Positions 21,813 through 34,300 of a stretch of 64,000 nt of DNA are shown here, one piece after another. The DNA is from Lutjanus erythropterus (Eukaryota; Chordata; Actinopteri; Lutjaniformes; Lutjanidae): contig CM034601.1 in the NCBI GenBank assembly GCA_020091685.1, positions 39,392,034 to 39,456,033 on the forward strand, given 5' to 3'. The notes beneath the pieces are model-generated. The model ran no database searches and was not told the origin of the DNA. It saw only the letters and a list, made by a program, of their open reading frames with translations. Each line of letters opens with the position of its first letter. Positions within the stretch are counted from its first letter, which is position 1. The position numbers and the translations under genes were made by a program.

Positions 21813-22338
21813 ATGCTGTCATTCCCAAATACTGGGTTGGGACCTGCAGGTGGGTCACAGGAGATTTTATTTGGGTCTCCAAACAAATAAAAGACTATGG
21901 AGAAAATTCTGCAAATGAAAGAGTTATATCTGCAGTTCACCTTTCATAAAGCATTTAAAATGTGTATATAGTTTTACTGATAAGAGGACAAAGCAAGAGC
22001 CTGCTAATCCTATCCAAATGCACATATTTTATCTCATTTAGGCAAAAATGTCCTACGTTGTTTACCTGACAAGAGGAAATAAAATGTATAATTCAGTGTA
22101 AATGAATTTCTTGTTTAGAAAGTTTTAATGTGTATATTTTCAATAAAACATCAAGATAATATAGGGTGAAATAGCAGAAATGGCAGTAAAAATGGTAAGG
22201 ACAGATCATTTATGCACTGAACATGAAAAATGAACTCAGAATTTACTGACTGAAGTCTTATTGTGAGGTGGGATGCGATGGTTTGTCATTTTTAAAAAGT
22301 CCAGAGTCCACAGGAAAAATAGTCTGGGACTAGTTCTA
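21813..22338. repeat. hAT-like MITE relic (CCCAAA...CTGGG family)
   Basis: CATTCCCAAATACTGGG followed by GGTGGGTCACAGGAG matches the elements at 27.22 and 29.74 kb. The far end is GTCCACAGGAAAAATAGTCTGGGACTAG. It lies in the ggnbp2-dhrs11 spacer, about 170 bases past the ggnbp2 tail. Confidence 0.5.
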
Positions 22339-22349
22339 GAGCTTGAGAT

Positions 22350-22600
22350 CTGTGACCAAACCTGATGGGACCCAGTGGGTTTGGGTCAGGTTGTGCCTTT
22401 TTTCTCACATATTTCCATTCCACATATTCCAATTCCCTGTCACTGAAAACTCTGTTTGGTTCATAGAGGGAAACTTGTTAAGAAAAATGTCAGGTTATGA
22501 TTTGGTTCAGGCTGAACTGTGCTAATGAGGGTTGGGCTTGGGTCAGTTTCAGACAGACTTTTATCGGCATCAGGCCCTGACAGGCTCAATGTTTCAGGAA
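22350..22600. repeat. dispersed repeat, copy 1 of a local pair
   Basis: Shares the segment ATAGAGGGAAACTTGTTAAG and AAAATGTCAGGTTATGATTTGG plus CAGGCTCAATG with the stretch at 23462-23772, about 1.2 kb away in the same orientation. Unclassified. Confidence 0.5.
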
Positions 22601-23461
22601 TGATTAAAACACTAACTAGCTGTTATCCTTGCAATGGAAACTGAACATTTGGAGAAAACTTTCAGTGTCAGTAATGATATTAATCAAATTAAATGGGCTA
22701 CTAGTCAGATGTATCAGATGTGTATCTATACATAATACTTTTTGTAATTTACTGAAATTGAATATCCCTTTTTCACAGCAGCCATTCTGATTTGAAATAG
22801 TGGAGTAAACACAGGTGTTACCAATGATACTCTTGACTTTGTTTGACATGAATGCAATGGAACCTTAATACGTATTATTGGTTGCACCTGTGTTGACTAT
22901 TTCATGTCAAAATGACTGCTGTGAAAAATGTTTATGCTGGAACAAATGAATTTGACAGTTCCTGGAACTAACTTCAGCAAATGTGTGGAGATATTACTAC
23001 CCTCAATTTTTATTAGAAATTAGACAGTTCTCAGTTAAACTAATTAACCAACCAGGGAGATGTCGTCTTCAGTTCACCCCAGTCACAAATACATATTTTC
23101 CCTGTGGCCTGTAATGATGTTTATCCGTCTAGATTTTTTAAGTGTGAGTTGCAGAGTTTTGGAGATATTGGCCGTGGAGATGTCTACCTTCTCTCAAATA
23201 TAATAGAACTAAGTGGCACTTGGCTTGTGGGGCTCAAAGCACCATAAAATGCATTTGAAAAATTCTAAACCAGCATCACTTTCCAAAAAATCAATACCTG
23301 ATTACTCAAGATAATTCACAGACCTCGTTGTGAGCACTTTTCAATAGGAACTACTTTCTTTCTATTAGAAAGACTACTTTAGTTATGGTAGATTCTAAAG
23401 TAGTTCCAGTTGATTCTACTGCAGAAACAACATAGTTCCTACATGAAACTGCTCACAACAA

Positions 23462-23474
23462 TTGGGTTTGGGCT

Positions 23475-23518
<44 letters not shown>

Positions 23519-23772
23519 GTTATTATTATTATTATTATAAATAGTAGTAGTAATTTCTCTCTTTTTTCTGTTTTTCTCCCCAGTTTTGTCGTTGCCAATT
23601 CAAATTCCCCCCATGTATTGTTCCTGTCACTGCCGACTCCCACTGTTGGGTACATAGAGGGAAGCTTGTTAAGAAAAATGTCATGCTGTAATCGGGTTCT
23701 GATGTGTTGGGGTCAGGTTCAGACAGAAGTTTGTTGGGTTTGGACCTTTCTGGGCTCAACCTCACAGGCCTG
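23462..23772. repeat. dispersed repeat copy 2 with (TTA)n microsatellite
   Basis: Same family as 22350-22600 (ATAGAGGGAAGCTTGTTAAG...TTTCTGGGCTCAACC). This copy has a TTA/ATT trinucleotide run at about 23477-23540. The open frames across the run (poly-Ile or poly-Tyr) are artefacts of the microsatellite. Confidence 0.6.
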
Positions 23773-24124
23773 ATTGAAGTCCTAGTACAGATGGATACAC
23801 AGCACTACAGGAAAGAGGGAAAAAATGTATTTTGGATTATGAGGTGAACTGTCCCTTTAAGCCTCAATATTCCTAAAGTCTTTGATACAGTTAAATCTAT
23901 GATGTGCTGATTTAAATGTTATGACTTTATAATATGTGTAAGTGTCATCAGTGTATATATTTCTGTTCTTTTGTAGCTGTCAAATATGCTCTGAAGAAAT
24001 CTTCAAATATGAATTGTATTGGGGTGCAGCATGGTACATTATATCTCAATTAAGCCTAATTTCTGAATGAATGGATGGATTATGAGACAACAGGCCTCTG
24101 GGCACAGATGTGTTAAAGGTCCCA

Positions 24125-24775
24125 ACAGCCCTTATTTTAGAATCATTTTGTGTCAGTGTGGTCATTTTGGGTTCTGTTGTTATTTTTGTATCTCCTTGTG
24201 GTAGTTTTTCTCTTTTTTGTAGTTGCTTTGCATCTGTAGTCATTTTGTGTCTCTTTTTGGTCATTTTGCATCTCCCCATGGTATTTATGTGTCTCTTTGT
24301 CATCACTTTGTGTCTCCTAATGACCATTTTGTGTCTTTTTGTGGTCTTTATTCGTATCTTTATCATCGCTTTGTGTCTCTTTATGATCATTTTATATCTC
24401 TTTGTGCTTGTTTTGCTCCCAGTGTAGTCATTTTTTGTCTCTTTTTGATCATTTTGTGCCTTCTTGTGGTCTTTATGTGTCTCTTTGTCATCAATTTTGT
24501 CTCCTTGTGATCATTTTGTGTCTCTTTTAGGTCATTTTGGGTTTCTGCAGTTATACTGTGTCTCTTTGTGGTAGTTTTTCCTCTATTTTTGTAGTTGCTT
24601 TGTATCTATACTCATTTTGGATCTCTTTTAGGTCATTTTGGGTCTCTGTGTGGTCTTTATGTACCCCTTTTTCATCACTTTGTGTCTCCTTATGATTATT
24701 GTGTGCCTCTTTGTGGTTGCTTTTGTCCTTTTTGTTGTCATTTTGAGTCTTTCTAGTTGTTGTTTCTCTTTAAGC
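24125..24775. repeat. 21-bp minisatellite, intergenic
   Basis: About 30 degenerate copies of a unit like TCATTTTGTGTCTCTTTGTGG. Most units are 21 bp, an exact multiple of three, so several frames stay open. The minus strand reads as repeats of a K-R-H-K-M-T-T-like heptad. It is flanked by a short GC-rich segment at 24780-24830. Confidence 0.8.
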
Positions 24776-25019
24776 AACAGGTGAAGCCCAGGGGGGCCCT
24801 GATCCTTCGGGCCCCTAGGCCGGTGCCCAGTAGATTTGTTCAGTAATCAGTTCACATAAGACTAATTTACTGCATTTGATTTGATGAAATACTTGAAGGC
24901 AACATGTAAACCAGTGTTGTTTTAGTTTTGTCCAATAGGCGGCGATAGATAGCCACACACGGTGAGCACTCCAGGCCCCGGGGCTCAAAAAGAAAGTGGG
25001 AGGTGATGTGAACCAAACA

Positions 25020-25267
25020 TTTACACACGCCAGCAGGGCTCTTCATATTTCATCCAGAGGAGCGCATGGATCCGGGCTCAGGCACACTGCCCGCCGCTGT
25101 CCTGGATGCTGCACAGATTGAGGCAGGAGGCTGCTGCATCCTTCATTCTCAACATATCCTACATTAATACTGACAGACACAAGTGTGACAGCGTGAAGTG
25201 AGCAGACAGACACACCGCACACAGGCTGTTGTTCGTGTACAGTACCGGTGCAGACTGTACGAAGGAG
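25020..25267 (+). promoter_or_regulatory. dhrs11: dhrs11 upstream region / 5' UTR (approximate)
   Basis: Moderately GC-rich sequence just upstream of the dhrs11 ATG. No TATA box or splice acceptor close to the ATG was identified, so the first coding exon probably includes the 5' UTR. The transcription start cannot be placed. Confidence 0.35.
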
Positions 25268-25399
25268 ATGGAGCGGTGGAAAGGCAGAGTGGCCCTGGTG
25301 ACCGGAGCCTCGGTGGGGATTGGAGCGGCTGTAGCCCGGGCACTGGTCCAGCAAGGCATGAGGGTTGTCGGCTGTGCCAGGAATGTCGACAAAATAGAG
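25268..25399 (+). CDS. dhrs11: dhrs11 exon 1 coding part (residues 1-44)
   Basis: ATG at 25268, donor GTGGGC at 25400, phase 0. It encodes the first Rossmann strand and TGxxxGxG (TGASVGIG), then VGCARNVDKIE. The human protein has five more residues (MARPG) before MERW. No upstream in-frame ATG supports that extension here. Confidence 0.94.
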
Positions 25400-28300
25400 G
25401 TGGGCAATTTAATTTAATGTCATTAACAGCTGTGAGAGAAGTCGGTCCGACTCGTAGCAGAGGCTAGCTCTGTTAGGGCAACAACAAACTAGCTAACTGA
25501 CGTTAACTGCTAGCTAACATTAGCTTTACAACTTCAGCTAGGAACCTTGAGCCCCAGCGGTACATGGCTACATGGACACTGACATTAGGTAACGTTCTAG
25601 CTTTGTGTGTTTAAATTAACAATAGAAACCTGAGCAGTTGCATCATAACATGTGTAAACCAGAGGTTCTCAAACAGGAGTCTGTGGCACTCTGCCAGGGA
25701 CACCAGGAAAAGTTTTCACATTCATTCATTTAAATTGTCATGAGAAAATATATATATTTATATCTATTTACAGAAATGCTTCATTATAACCTGCATTAAT
25801 TTTATGATTAGACTTCTGGTAATTCATACTTATTTACACAAACTATTTCATTTCCACAAACAATTTTAAAGGCCTGTCATATTTAAGTCCCACGCTAGGC
25901 TCATTATTATTCTTTATTAAGTTTTGTACAGTATTAGGTCTATTTTTTAGTTAGTTTTTTAGTTTATATTTTGTATGGTATGCTATAAAATAATCTGAAT
26001 CCACAGAGTGAAAGACAGAATAATATCTCAACAATATAATTAAAAATATATATAAATGTTTATATATATATGTGTGTGTCTCTATGTATATTATGTATAT
26101 ACACACACACACATATTAGAGCTGTATCAAACAATTATTTTCATAGTGGATTACTTGGTCGACGATTTTCTCGATTAATGGATTGATACTTTTTTTTCTA
26201 AAGATGTCAGAAATGGTGAAAAATGTTGATCACTGTTTCCTCAAATACCTCATTTTGCCCACAACACAAATTTAAATAAGAAAATATAGAGTATAAAGAA
26301 AATATTCACATTTAAGAAGCTGGAGTCAGATTTCTTTTCCATTTTTTTTCCATAACAACTTACTCATACCAATGAATCAATTATCAAAATAGTTGGTGAT
26401 TATTAAATTAATTAATAAATTATCCATTAATTCTATCTATCTATCGTCTATATAAATATACACACACATACTCTAAGATAACATACTGTAAATTCTCAAA
26501 TAGTGCAAACGTGATGATCTTATAGCAGGGCTGAGTGATCACAATATTTTTGACCAGATACCTTGATAACAATATTATGACAATATTAATGTAGGACTGA
26601 CATCATGAAATCATGAAATTTTTGATAAATAATGATCACTAATGTGGATATATTGACTTAGTGGGTAAAAGCAAATAATGAAACAGCTAAAACAATGTTG
26701 TTAGTTTCCTGTTTAAATATTACAGCGATAATATTTTATATTGTCTTTGACTCGACACAGGGAAAGTATTAGATGTCATACAGTATCACCATACTGTGTG
26801 TACAAATGTGATGCTCCTAAACCAGCATCACTCTTCATATCGCAGCACACCCCTAATCTCCAACTAATAATCTCTGATTATCAATCCTTGCTGGAAAATT
26901 CATTTTGTATTGTGTGACCCTCTCCAGTGAGGTCAGAGGTCAGGGTCAGCAGCAGCAGACCACCATTTACACAGCTGGCAGGGGTTCACTATGACCTGCA
27001 CTAGCACTAGCACGACAGATGCCTGCTAACAGCTGACCATTGTGTGAGACAGTTACTGGTGTCACCTGTGATCTACAGCCAGTGTTACAGTAATGAATGG
27101 TCTGCCCAGGTAGAGTCGAGTTACCTTATCACAGTTTCCAAAGAGGTATCAGCAGACGCACACAGGAGTGTCAGGGTGTCCCCTGTCTCATGGGACAATG
27201 TAAATGAAGTGTTTTCTAGAGCAGTCACTCCCAAACACTGGGTCGTGACCAACACGTGGGTCAGAGGAGCTTCTATTTGGGTTGCCAAATAAATAAAAGA
27301 TTATGGAAGAAATTGTGCAAATTTAAGATTTATATATGCATAATAAAGCATTTAAAATGTCTATGTTATATATATGTATGCACTTATTGTGTCTCATTTA
27401 TGAACTCGGCTATTAATGTCTTATTGGTTTCCTGATGAGAGGAAATTAAAAGGGTGAGATGGCCTGTTAACACTGGAGCTGCAACAATTATTCAATTATT
27501 AATCGAGTATTAAATTAATTTTAAACAAGACAAAACAAAATATTTTAGGACATCATCATGGACTGTGATCAACATTTTTCAACATTTTCTGACATTTTGG
27601 ACCAATCAACTAATCGATTAGCGGAAAAATTATTGCCAGATTGATCACTAGTTGAAAAATAGGTCCAAACATGTGAAAACCAGTCTACCTGGAGATTGTG
27701 ACAGGATAAATTTTTCACCATTTTCTGATATTTTATAGACCAAACAACTAAAAATCAATTAATGGAGAAAATCGACAGATTAATCAAAAATAAAGTATTC
27801 TGATTTGGGTCACGATGGTTTGTCATTTTTAAAAGTGGGTCCCCAGAAAAAAGGTTTGGGAATCACTACTCTTCAGTGTAAAAGAACGTCAGTCCTTATC
27901 ACAGGTTTCAGGTCTCTGCTGTCTCTCAACCAATAAGCTCACCCATTAAAAGATCCTGATAAAACATGACCCAAATTTATTTCTACCTTATATAACCATC
28001 AATGTATTTTAAAACAAGCCATGTTAATCAACATGTCTGCTGATATACTCCTTTATTTAATTCTCCCACCCAGACTTGGTGCAGCAGTATTAAGTTCTGA
28101 TGTGGTTTGGGACAATCATGATTCAGTACGCTTATCACATTTTTTTAGGTCAATCCTCAATTAGCTGTGTAACAGAGAGCTTAAATCACCCCCACTACAA
28201 GAATAAAAGACAAGTCCAATCATTATTTAAGTCCTGCTCTCATTGTCACTATAAAAAAAAAGTAATTAGTGCCAGTGGTGATTATGCTTGAACTGCACAA

Positions 28301-31300
28301 GAATTTTTCACCTACATATTGAACCAGTGAATTTATGGCTATAATTAAAAAATAATTTAACTCCTCAGGTGAAAACATTAGGCAAAAGTTCAGTTTAAGT
28401 GCACTGGTTGTAGTTCAACTTCTGTGACACACTGGCACAGACTTTAGTGGACTAAGACAGGCAGACGCCTCCTCTAGGGCAGGTGTCGGTGGCCCCTCCC
28501 CACTAACTGTTGCCTAATCATAAGCCATAAGGCACTGCACCTTGCTTATCTGGTCAGCCAATAATTAAGCCTCACTCTCCTTCTCACCCCACACTTGTCC
28601 AAGCTTCCAATACTGGGCTGCCGAAGGCTGCTACACCTACATTCAGCCAGCTTTTACACAGCTACAGCAACGCAGGGGGTTGTACTTTGGCAAGCCTGTG
28701 GCTGCCATATTTGAATATTTAGGTGTAGAATATCACCCAAGTCAGGGGTCTGCACCCTTTACAATTATAAGAGCCATTTTTGGCCAAAAAAAGAAAAAAA
28801 AATCTGTCTGGAGCTGCAACTGTTCAATTCAATTCTCTCTTTTCCCTGAAGCCTTTTTTTTCACCCACAGCAAGCTAATAAAGACTGAAGAAGACAAGCC
28901 ACTGTCAAAAACTTTTGAAACTTTCAAAAATTTGGTATTGCAGTTGGTGAATGTAAGAATCACTTTACAATGTAAATGTACAGCACTTCCAGGCAATGTA
29001 CTGCAGCACATTTTTTAGTTTTGAGCTGAACTCAAACTCTTACCAAACTATAATAAGATAATTTTCTTTTCTTCCGTAGATAAACTTGAAGAGACTCAAA
29101 AAAATGTATTTAAAATTTTTGTCACAGTGAGCTGTGAACCTGATTTATCATTATTTTGGTGCCTGAAAAATTAATGGGCTTACTTGATAATTTAAACATT
29201 TTTAACATTTACTTCACTTGAATTTAGACAATTTTTATCTAAATAGTCGATTGTAAAAGTTTGAGCTGAGAACTCAAAATCTGTTGCTGTAGGTTGCCTT
29301 GAAATTTTGATTTGTCTCAACTTTTTCATATACCTACAACATTGATAAATGAAAACTAAAAAGCAAAATTTTATGCATGCCATTTTGACTGAGCTTCTGT
29401 GTAGAGTACCCCCCAGTGCACTTCTTCATCTACAAATAAAGCAGATTTTGTTCAATTTTTTGAAATTCTTAGCAGGTTTACTCAGTTTTTGTTCTCCCTG
29501 GAACAAGTTGCCTTTGATTTTTAATGAATTATTGAGTTATAGGAAAAAATGGCAGCTTCCATTTGCAGTTTTCACTTGGTCCTGCAGTTTATTGCAAAAA
29601 AAAAATGCCTAAAAACATTGCAACATGTATCACAGTTTTCTTTTAGTAAAGCTGTTGTGGAATTAGGCAATTTCGGCCACAACAATCCACAAAAAGGCCC
29701 ACATATACACATACACATATGCAAACATATACGTGACCCAAATATAATCACCTGTGACCCACCTGTGGTTCCCAACCCAGTGTTTGGGGATGACTGAAAT
29801 AATTAATTAAGAAAATAATTGAGAGATTAATCGCTAGTTTCAGCCCATCACTGCAGGACTGTGGCTGCTGTTACACTGCCTATAGTTTGCAGTAACAGAG
29901 CTTTGCAAGAGTATTGGAGTAACGTCAGTTTGGGGAACTCTGCTGATGATGGTGTTGAGAAAGTGTGAATTGCGTGCAGACATGTATTTTTAGTGATTTT
30001 AAAAAAGAAATCTTCCATATTTCAGGCAGGTCTTGTTTTTCATTTTTTTCAGACATTCAGGCACTTTCACCTCCTTGACTGCACACGCATGCACGCGCAC
30101 ACACACACACACACACATGCCCATACATGCATACAGTGAGTATGAATTGCGCAACAGAGCCTCCCTCCATTCATACTCAGGTCACATGGCCCCTCCTGTC
30201 AATCTTTAACCACAGCAGCTTGTTTTGGCCCCTGTCTGTCACTTGTGCAAGACTAAAACAAGGTCACAACATCTACAATCTTTGTAACACTTTTACATAA
30301 TGTCCATGTCAGTCAGCATTAAAGAGCTGACTACATCACAGCTACAGCAGTCTGAACCAGTCTTTATCATAGTTTGCAATACAGCTTTGATTCTACTAAC
30401 TAAATATTTGTTCAGAACTAGAGAGAGCAATTGTACAGATCTCTCTTAGCCTATGACGGATTTCATCACTTTTACAGGACCTTAGAGAGCTGTCTGTGTG
30501 AGTTGAGGGACAAAGCCAGTATTGTACTCTCTCTGCTATGTAAACTGGGTTCTTGCTGTAGTTCTGCCAAACCTGGCATGCTGCTGGTGGGGGATGCAAA
30601 GTGTCCATCACTATGCAATTGTTCTTGACTTCCCTTTTAGTGTTTATTTCTTTTCTTGGGGAAATAAAGCTATTTATGGTCAGCATTTTCCAACAGCAAT
30701 ATTCCCACTCCTCACCATTCAGATACAGTCATTAAAGTGAGAAATGTACTCAAATATTTTAGGTGTCTGTTTTTCTGTGTAAACAAAACCAGGAGAAGGC
30801 AGAGTGGAGAGTTGTGGCTGTGGTATTGTTTTATTGTCTGTGAGACTATAGAGCAGTCAGTGGGGGGAGAGGCGAGCTGAAGGGAGACGTGTGGTCACCA
30901 TGGGCTCTGTGCAGGAATGGAGACAACAGGGCCGCATCCAAGTAGCAGCAACACAGCTTCTCATTAACTCTTGTGAAACCTTTTAAGACCAGTGAGGAAG
31001 AAGCTTTTATTTAACTGGAAGAGAAATCTCTTCACGCTGCACACAGCGTATTCTTCGAGGTTATAAAAGGTTTAAACATGGCCTCTGTGCAGAGGACAGC
31101 ATGGTCCAAAAGTGTGCCATTGAGAGACGTATGTTATGTAGTCACATTTTCATTACAATTGAGCTCTGCAGTATTTGACTTCAGTGGTGATATCACCATC
31201 AAGTGAAGCGAAGTAAATAAAACTATACGCATGTTTGTGAGAATCTTGTACATTAGAAGGAGTTTGAGTCTGAACTCACATCTGACTCAGAGGAGGACAA

Positions 31301-34300
31301 GGACACCTAGTTACCATTTGAACAGGGTTTTTTTTTTCCTCAATCTCAGGGCTCAGCACTAACTTTTAAAAGTGGTTGCCAGGCATCAGAATTTGCCTGT
31401 CTGAACTGAAAATATAGTTACCATTTTTAGTCATCTTATATTTTGAGTAATTAAGATAATATGCAGTTACATGTCACCTTAATAATTGAAAAAAGTATAA
31501 GCTTGGCTCTGACTGTAACTAGTCTTGCATAGTCAAATGTCCAAAGCACTCAGCACTGGAGAAAAGTCTGGCTCCGCGCTTACACATTCTGCTATAAGGG
31601 AAAAAAACACCCTGCCTTGTTTGCAGTCGCAAACTTCTTGGGCGGAGCTAAGCCCAGGATGCAGCAATGATGCTGTCACAAAGTAGTGTCGAGGGGGAAC
31701 TTGTTTTGGCGGAACATTTGTATATCTGGAGGTGAGCTTTGCAATAAAATGACCACATCACTACAAAAGAAAAGCTAAAAGTTGTTAACTTGTTTATGTT
31801 TGTACCAGTGTATAGGTTGCTGCTCAGGGGTTGTTCTTGTTTTCCGGGAACTGTGAGAACACAGTTAGTGGACATTGTGATACCACAGCCAGTAGCAGGA
31901 CTTATACCAGCAGTGTGCATCTGGTGCAAAGACTAGACTGTAACAGCAGTGTCTCAATTAGAACCCAACAGATACTGGAATTTTTGGGGATAATATTGAT
32001 AATAGGTAGTAAATAAATTCTGATATTGATATATTAGCCAATATTCTGGATTCAGTATAGATATGTAGAACAACTTGAATTAAGAAAATGGGTTAAATAC
32101 ACAAATAACAATCAGCATTATGCTCTGTAAAAAATAAAAAGAAAGTTAAACAACACATACACCAATACCAATATAGGCCAATCCAGCTGTGCTAGGCAAT
32201 TGTCAGGCCAGTAATATTGGCCAACTAATATGTCTGTCTGGCTCTAATTTAATTATCACTAATGCAACAAAAAAATTAGCTGCATGTTAGAAAATGTTTG
32301 ACATTGATGTCAACCAAAGGCTAGGAATTGGTTGCCAGTTTCTGGCAACCGCCTGGCAACCATTACTGTGGGGCCCTGCACTCTGGCCCACATTGCCCAT
32401 ATGTTGGTTGTATTTATGTCTGCTTACCTAGCATCATGTGATGCTGTAGTAAACAAACAGTTATGGGAGAGTGAACTCCAGCTGCTGATCAAAACAACTA
32501 AAAAAAGCTGTCATTTCAAACACAAATACTAGATTTAAGACCACTATTAATTTTTCTTTCAGCCTCAGGGAAATTCCATAACACTGAATGAATTTAGATA
32601 ACATTTAAATTTATTTTTATTTGCTAAACCTTATTTTCCAAATGAAACCTGTTGAGTTGTAATGAAATCTATCTGAATCTCCCATAACACAGATGTCATT
32701 AAGTGTCTGTGCACACCATGAAGATATAACCATAAATTGCATTTTTATGTTATTGCTTTATCTGCAGGTCAGGGCTGGTGTAGAGGGGATTAGTGTCAGT
32801 GCTGCTGTTGCTCTGGGGAGGAGAGGCAGAGGGTGGGATGGGGTCAGTCAAATAATCAATCACATTGAGTGGTCCATATATCTAATGATTCCTGGACAGT
32901 ATAGTGTGTGTCGTACTGAATGCAGGCCAATAAGAAACATTCAGACCTAGGTTAATCCCCGAGTTTGTGTAAAATGATTCTTCACAAATAAGGACCCACA
33001 ATCTCAGCTGTGCCCTTTCACTGATCAGGAAAACTGCATATGCATGCTACATTTAGCATGTCTCTGAATGATTCAGTGTTTTCAGGCAATTTTTGAAATG
33101 TGCTTTTTTAGAGCAGAATTGCTTTTCTATCCTCCCTGCAAGTAGTCACATTTCTTCTAACCAAGGCTAAAAGCAGAAAGAACACCTGCTTCCTGATAAT
33201 AAATAAATTTATTTGTATTCTAAGTCCATTTAAAAGTGATAAAGTGAAACTGACATTTCCAGGGTGCTTTGAGGCTGCTCACAAAAGAGGCATCTGTCAA
33301 AATTCAAAGCTTTGGCTGCTGCAATTTTAGATCAGATAAATTTAGAAAACATAATTTGTGGGGTTTTAGTGCTAAACAGATTTGTGTTTGGCATACAGAG
33401 AGCCTGTGTTAGTGCGAGACTCTGCATAAATATGTCCAGAGATGATAATCTATGTTAAATTAATGTGCTCAGCAAGAAAGAAAACCATCTGGTAGAAGAA
33501 AACTCAAACCAAGAGGAGCATGAGTGACTGACAGATTAATATTTTGATCTTTTGAGATGATTATATTTGAATACCTTGGTTAGATTTAGTTTCTCTCTGT
33601 TTTAAGACTTCATCAAAGCTGACAAAACACATTTTTCTTCATTGGACTCATATCTGATTGGCTGGCCGTTCACACAACTCTGCACAAAGCAGTCGCCTCT
33701 GCACTTTTTAAATTAGCCTAAGCATCTTTTATTTGAGTGAGTAGATTCTAAATTCAAACTCAAAGGCCTTTGGCAGGTGAGACAGCAGCTTAATTTAAGC
33801 CCTTGGCTGACCAACTTCGATTCAGTGCCCATTCTGACGGAGGTAAAAGGTGCTCAGTCATGCTTCAAAAGCTGAGGTGACACAATAAAAGTCAGTCAGT
33901 GTCTCCCTGTCTGCAAATTTGAAGCCGTTGCCGCTGCCTGCTGTAGGCTGTGTCTGGACATCCTGTCCTGATATTTCACTGTGGATAGATTTCACTCCAG
34001 AAAGGATTTGAAGTGGGTCAGGTCAGACAGCTTTACTCTCTTTGTCTCACACCCTCGGCCTCACTTTGTGTTTGTCTCTTTTAAGTCTGTCCTGATTCAC
34101 TTTTATAGTTTATTTTCTTGTCTTGTTTTTTGTCTTTTGTAATTCAGTGTTAATGTGTCATGTGCAAAATGTAGTGTTAGATGGCTGTTGGAAAAATTTA
34201 CCAAATCCACTTTAATATAGCAAAAATGAGTACTGCAGTCCAAATTAGGGATGAGCGATTAGTCAACTACACATATAAACGTCACCACCCTCGCTAGTCA

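Noticed and set aside
23416..23765. Frames with poly-Ile or poly-Tyr runs
   Set aside because: Product of the (TTA)n microsatellite and repeat copy, not a gene.
24046..24390. Lys/Arg/His-rich 114-residue minus-strand frame
   Set aside because: Translation of the 21-bp minisatellite; periodicity explains the open frame.
25229..25267. N-terminal extension of dhrs11 starting at 25229
   Set aside because: That position is TTG, not ATG. The ATG at 25268 has good context and matches the family start MERW.
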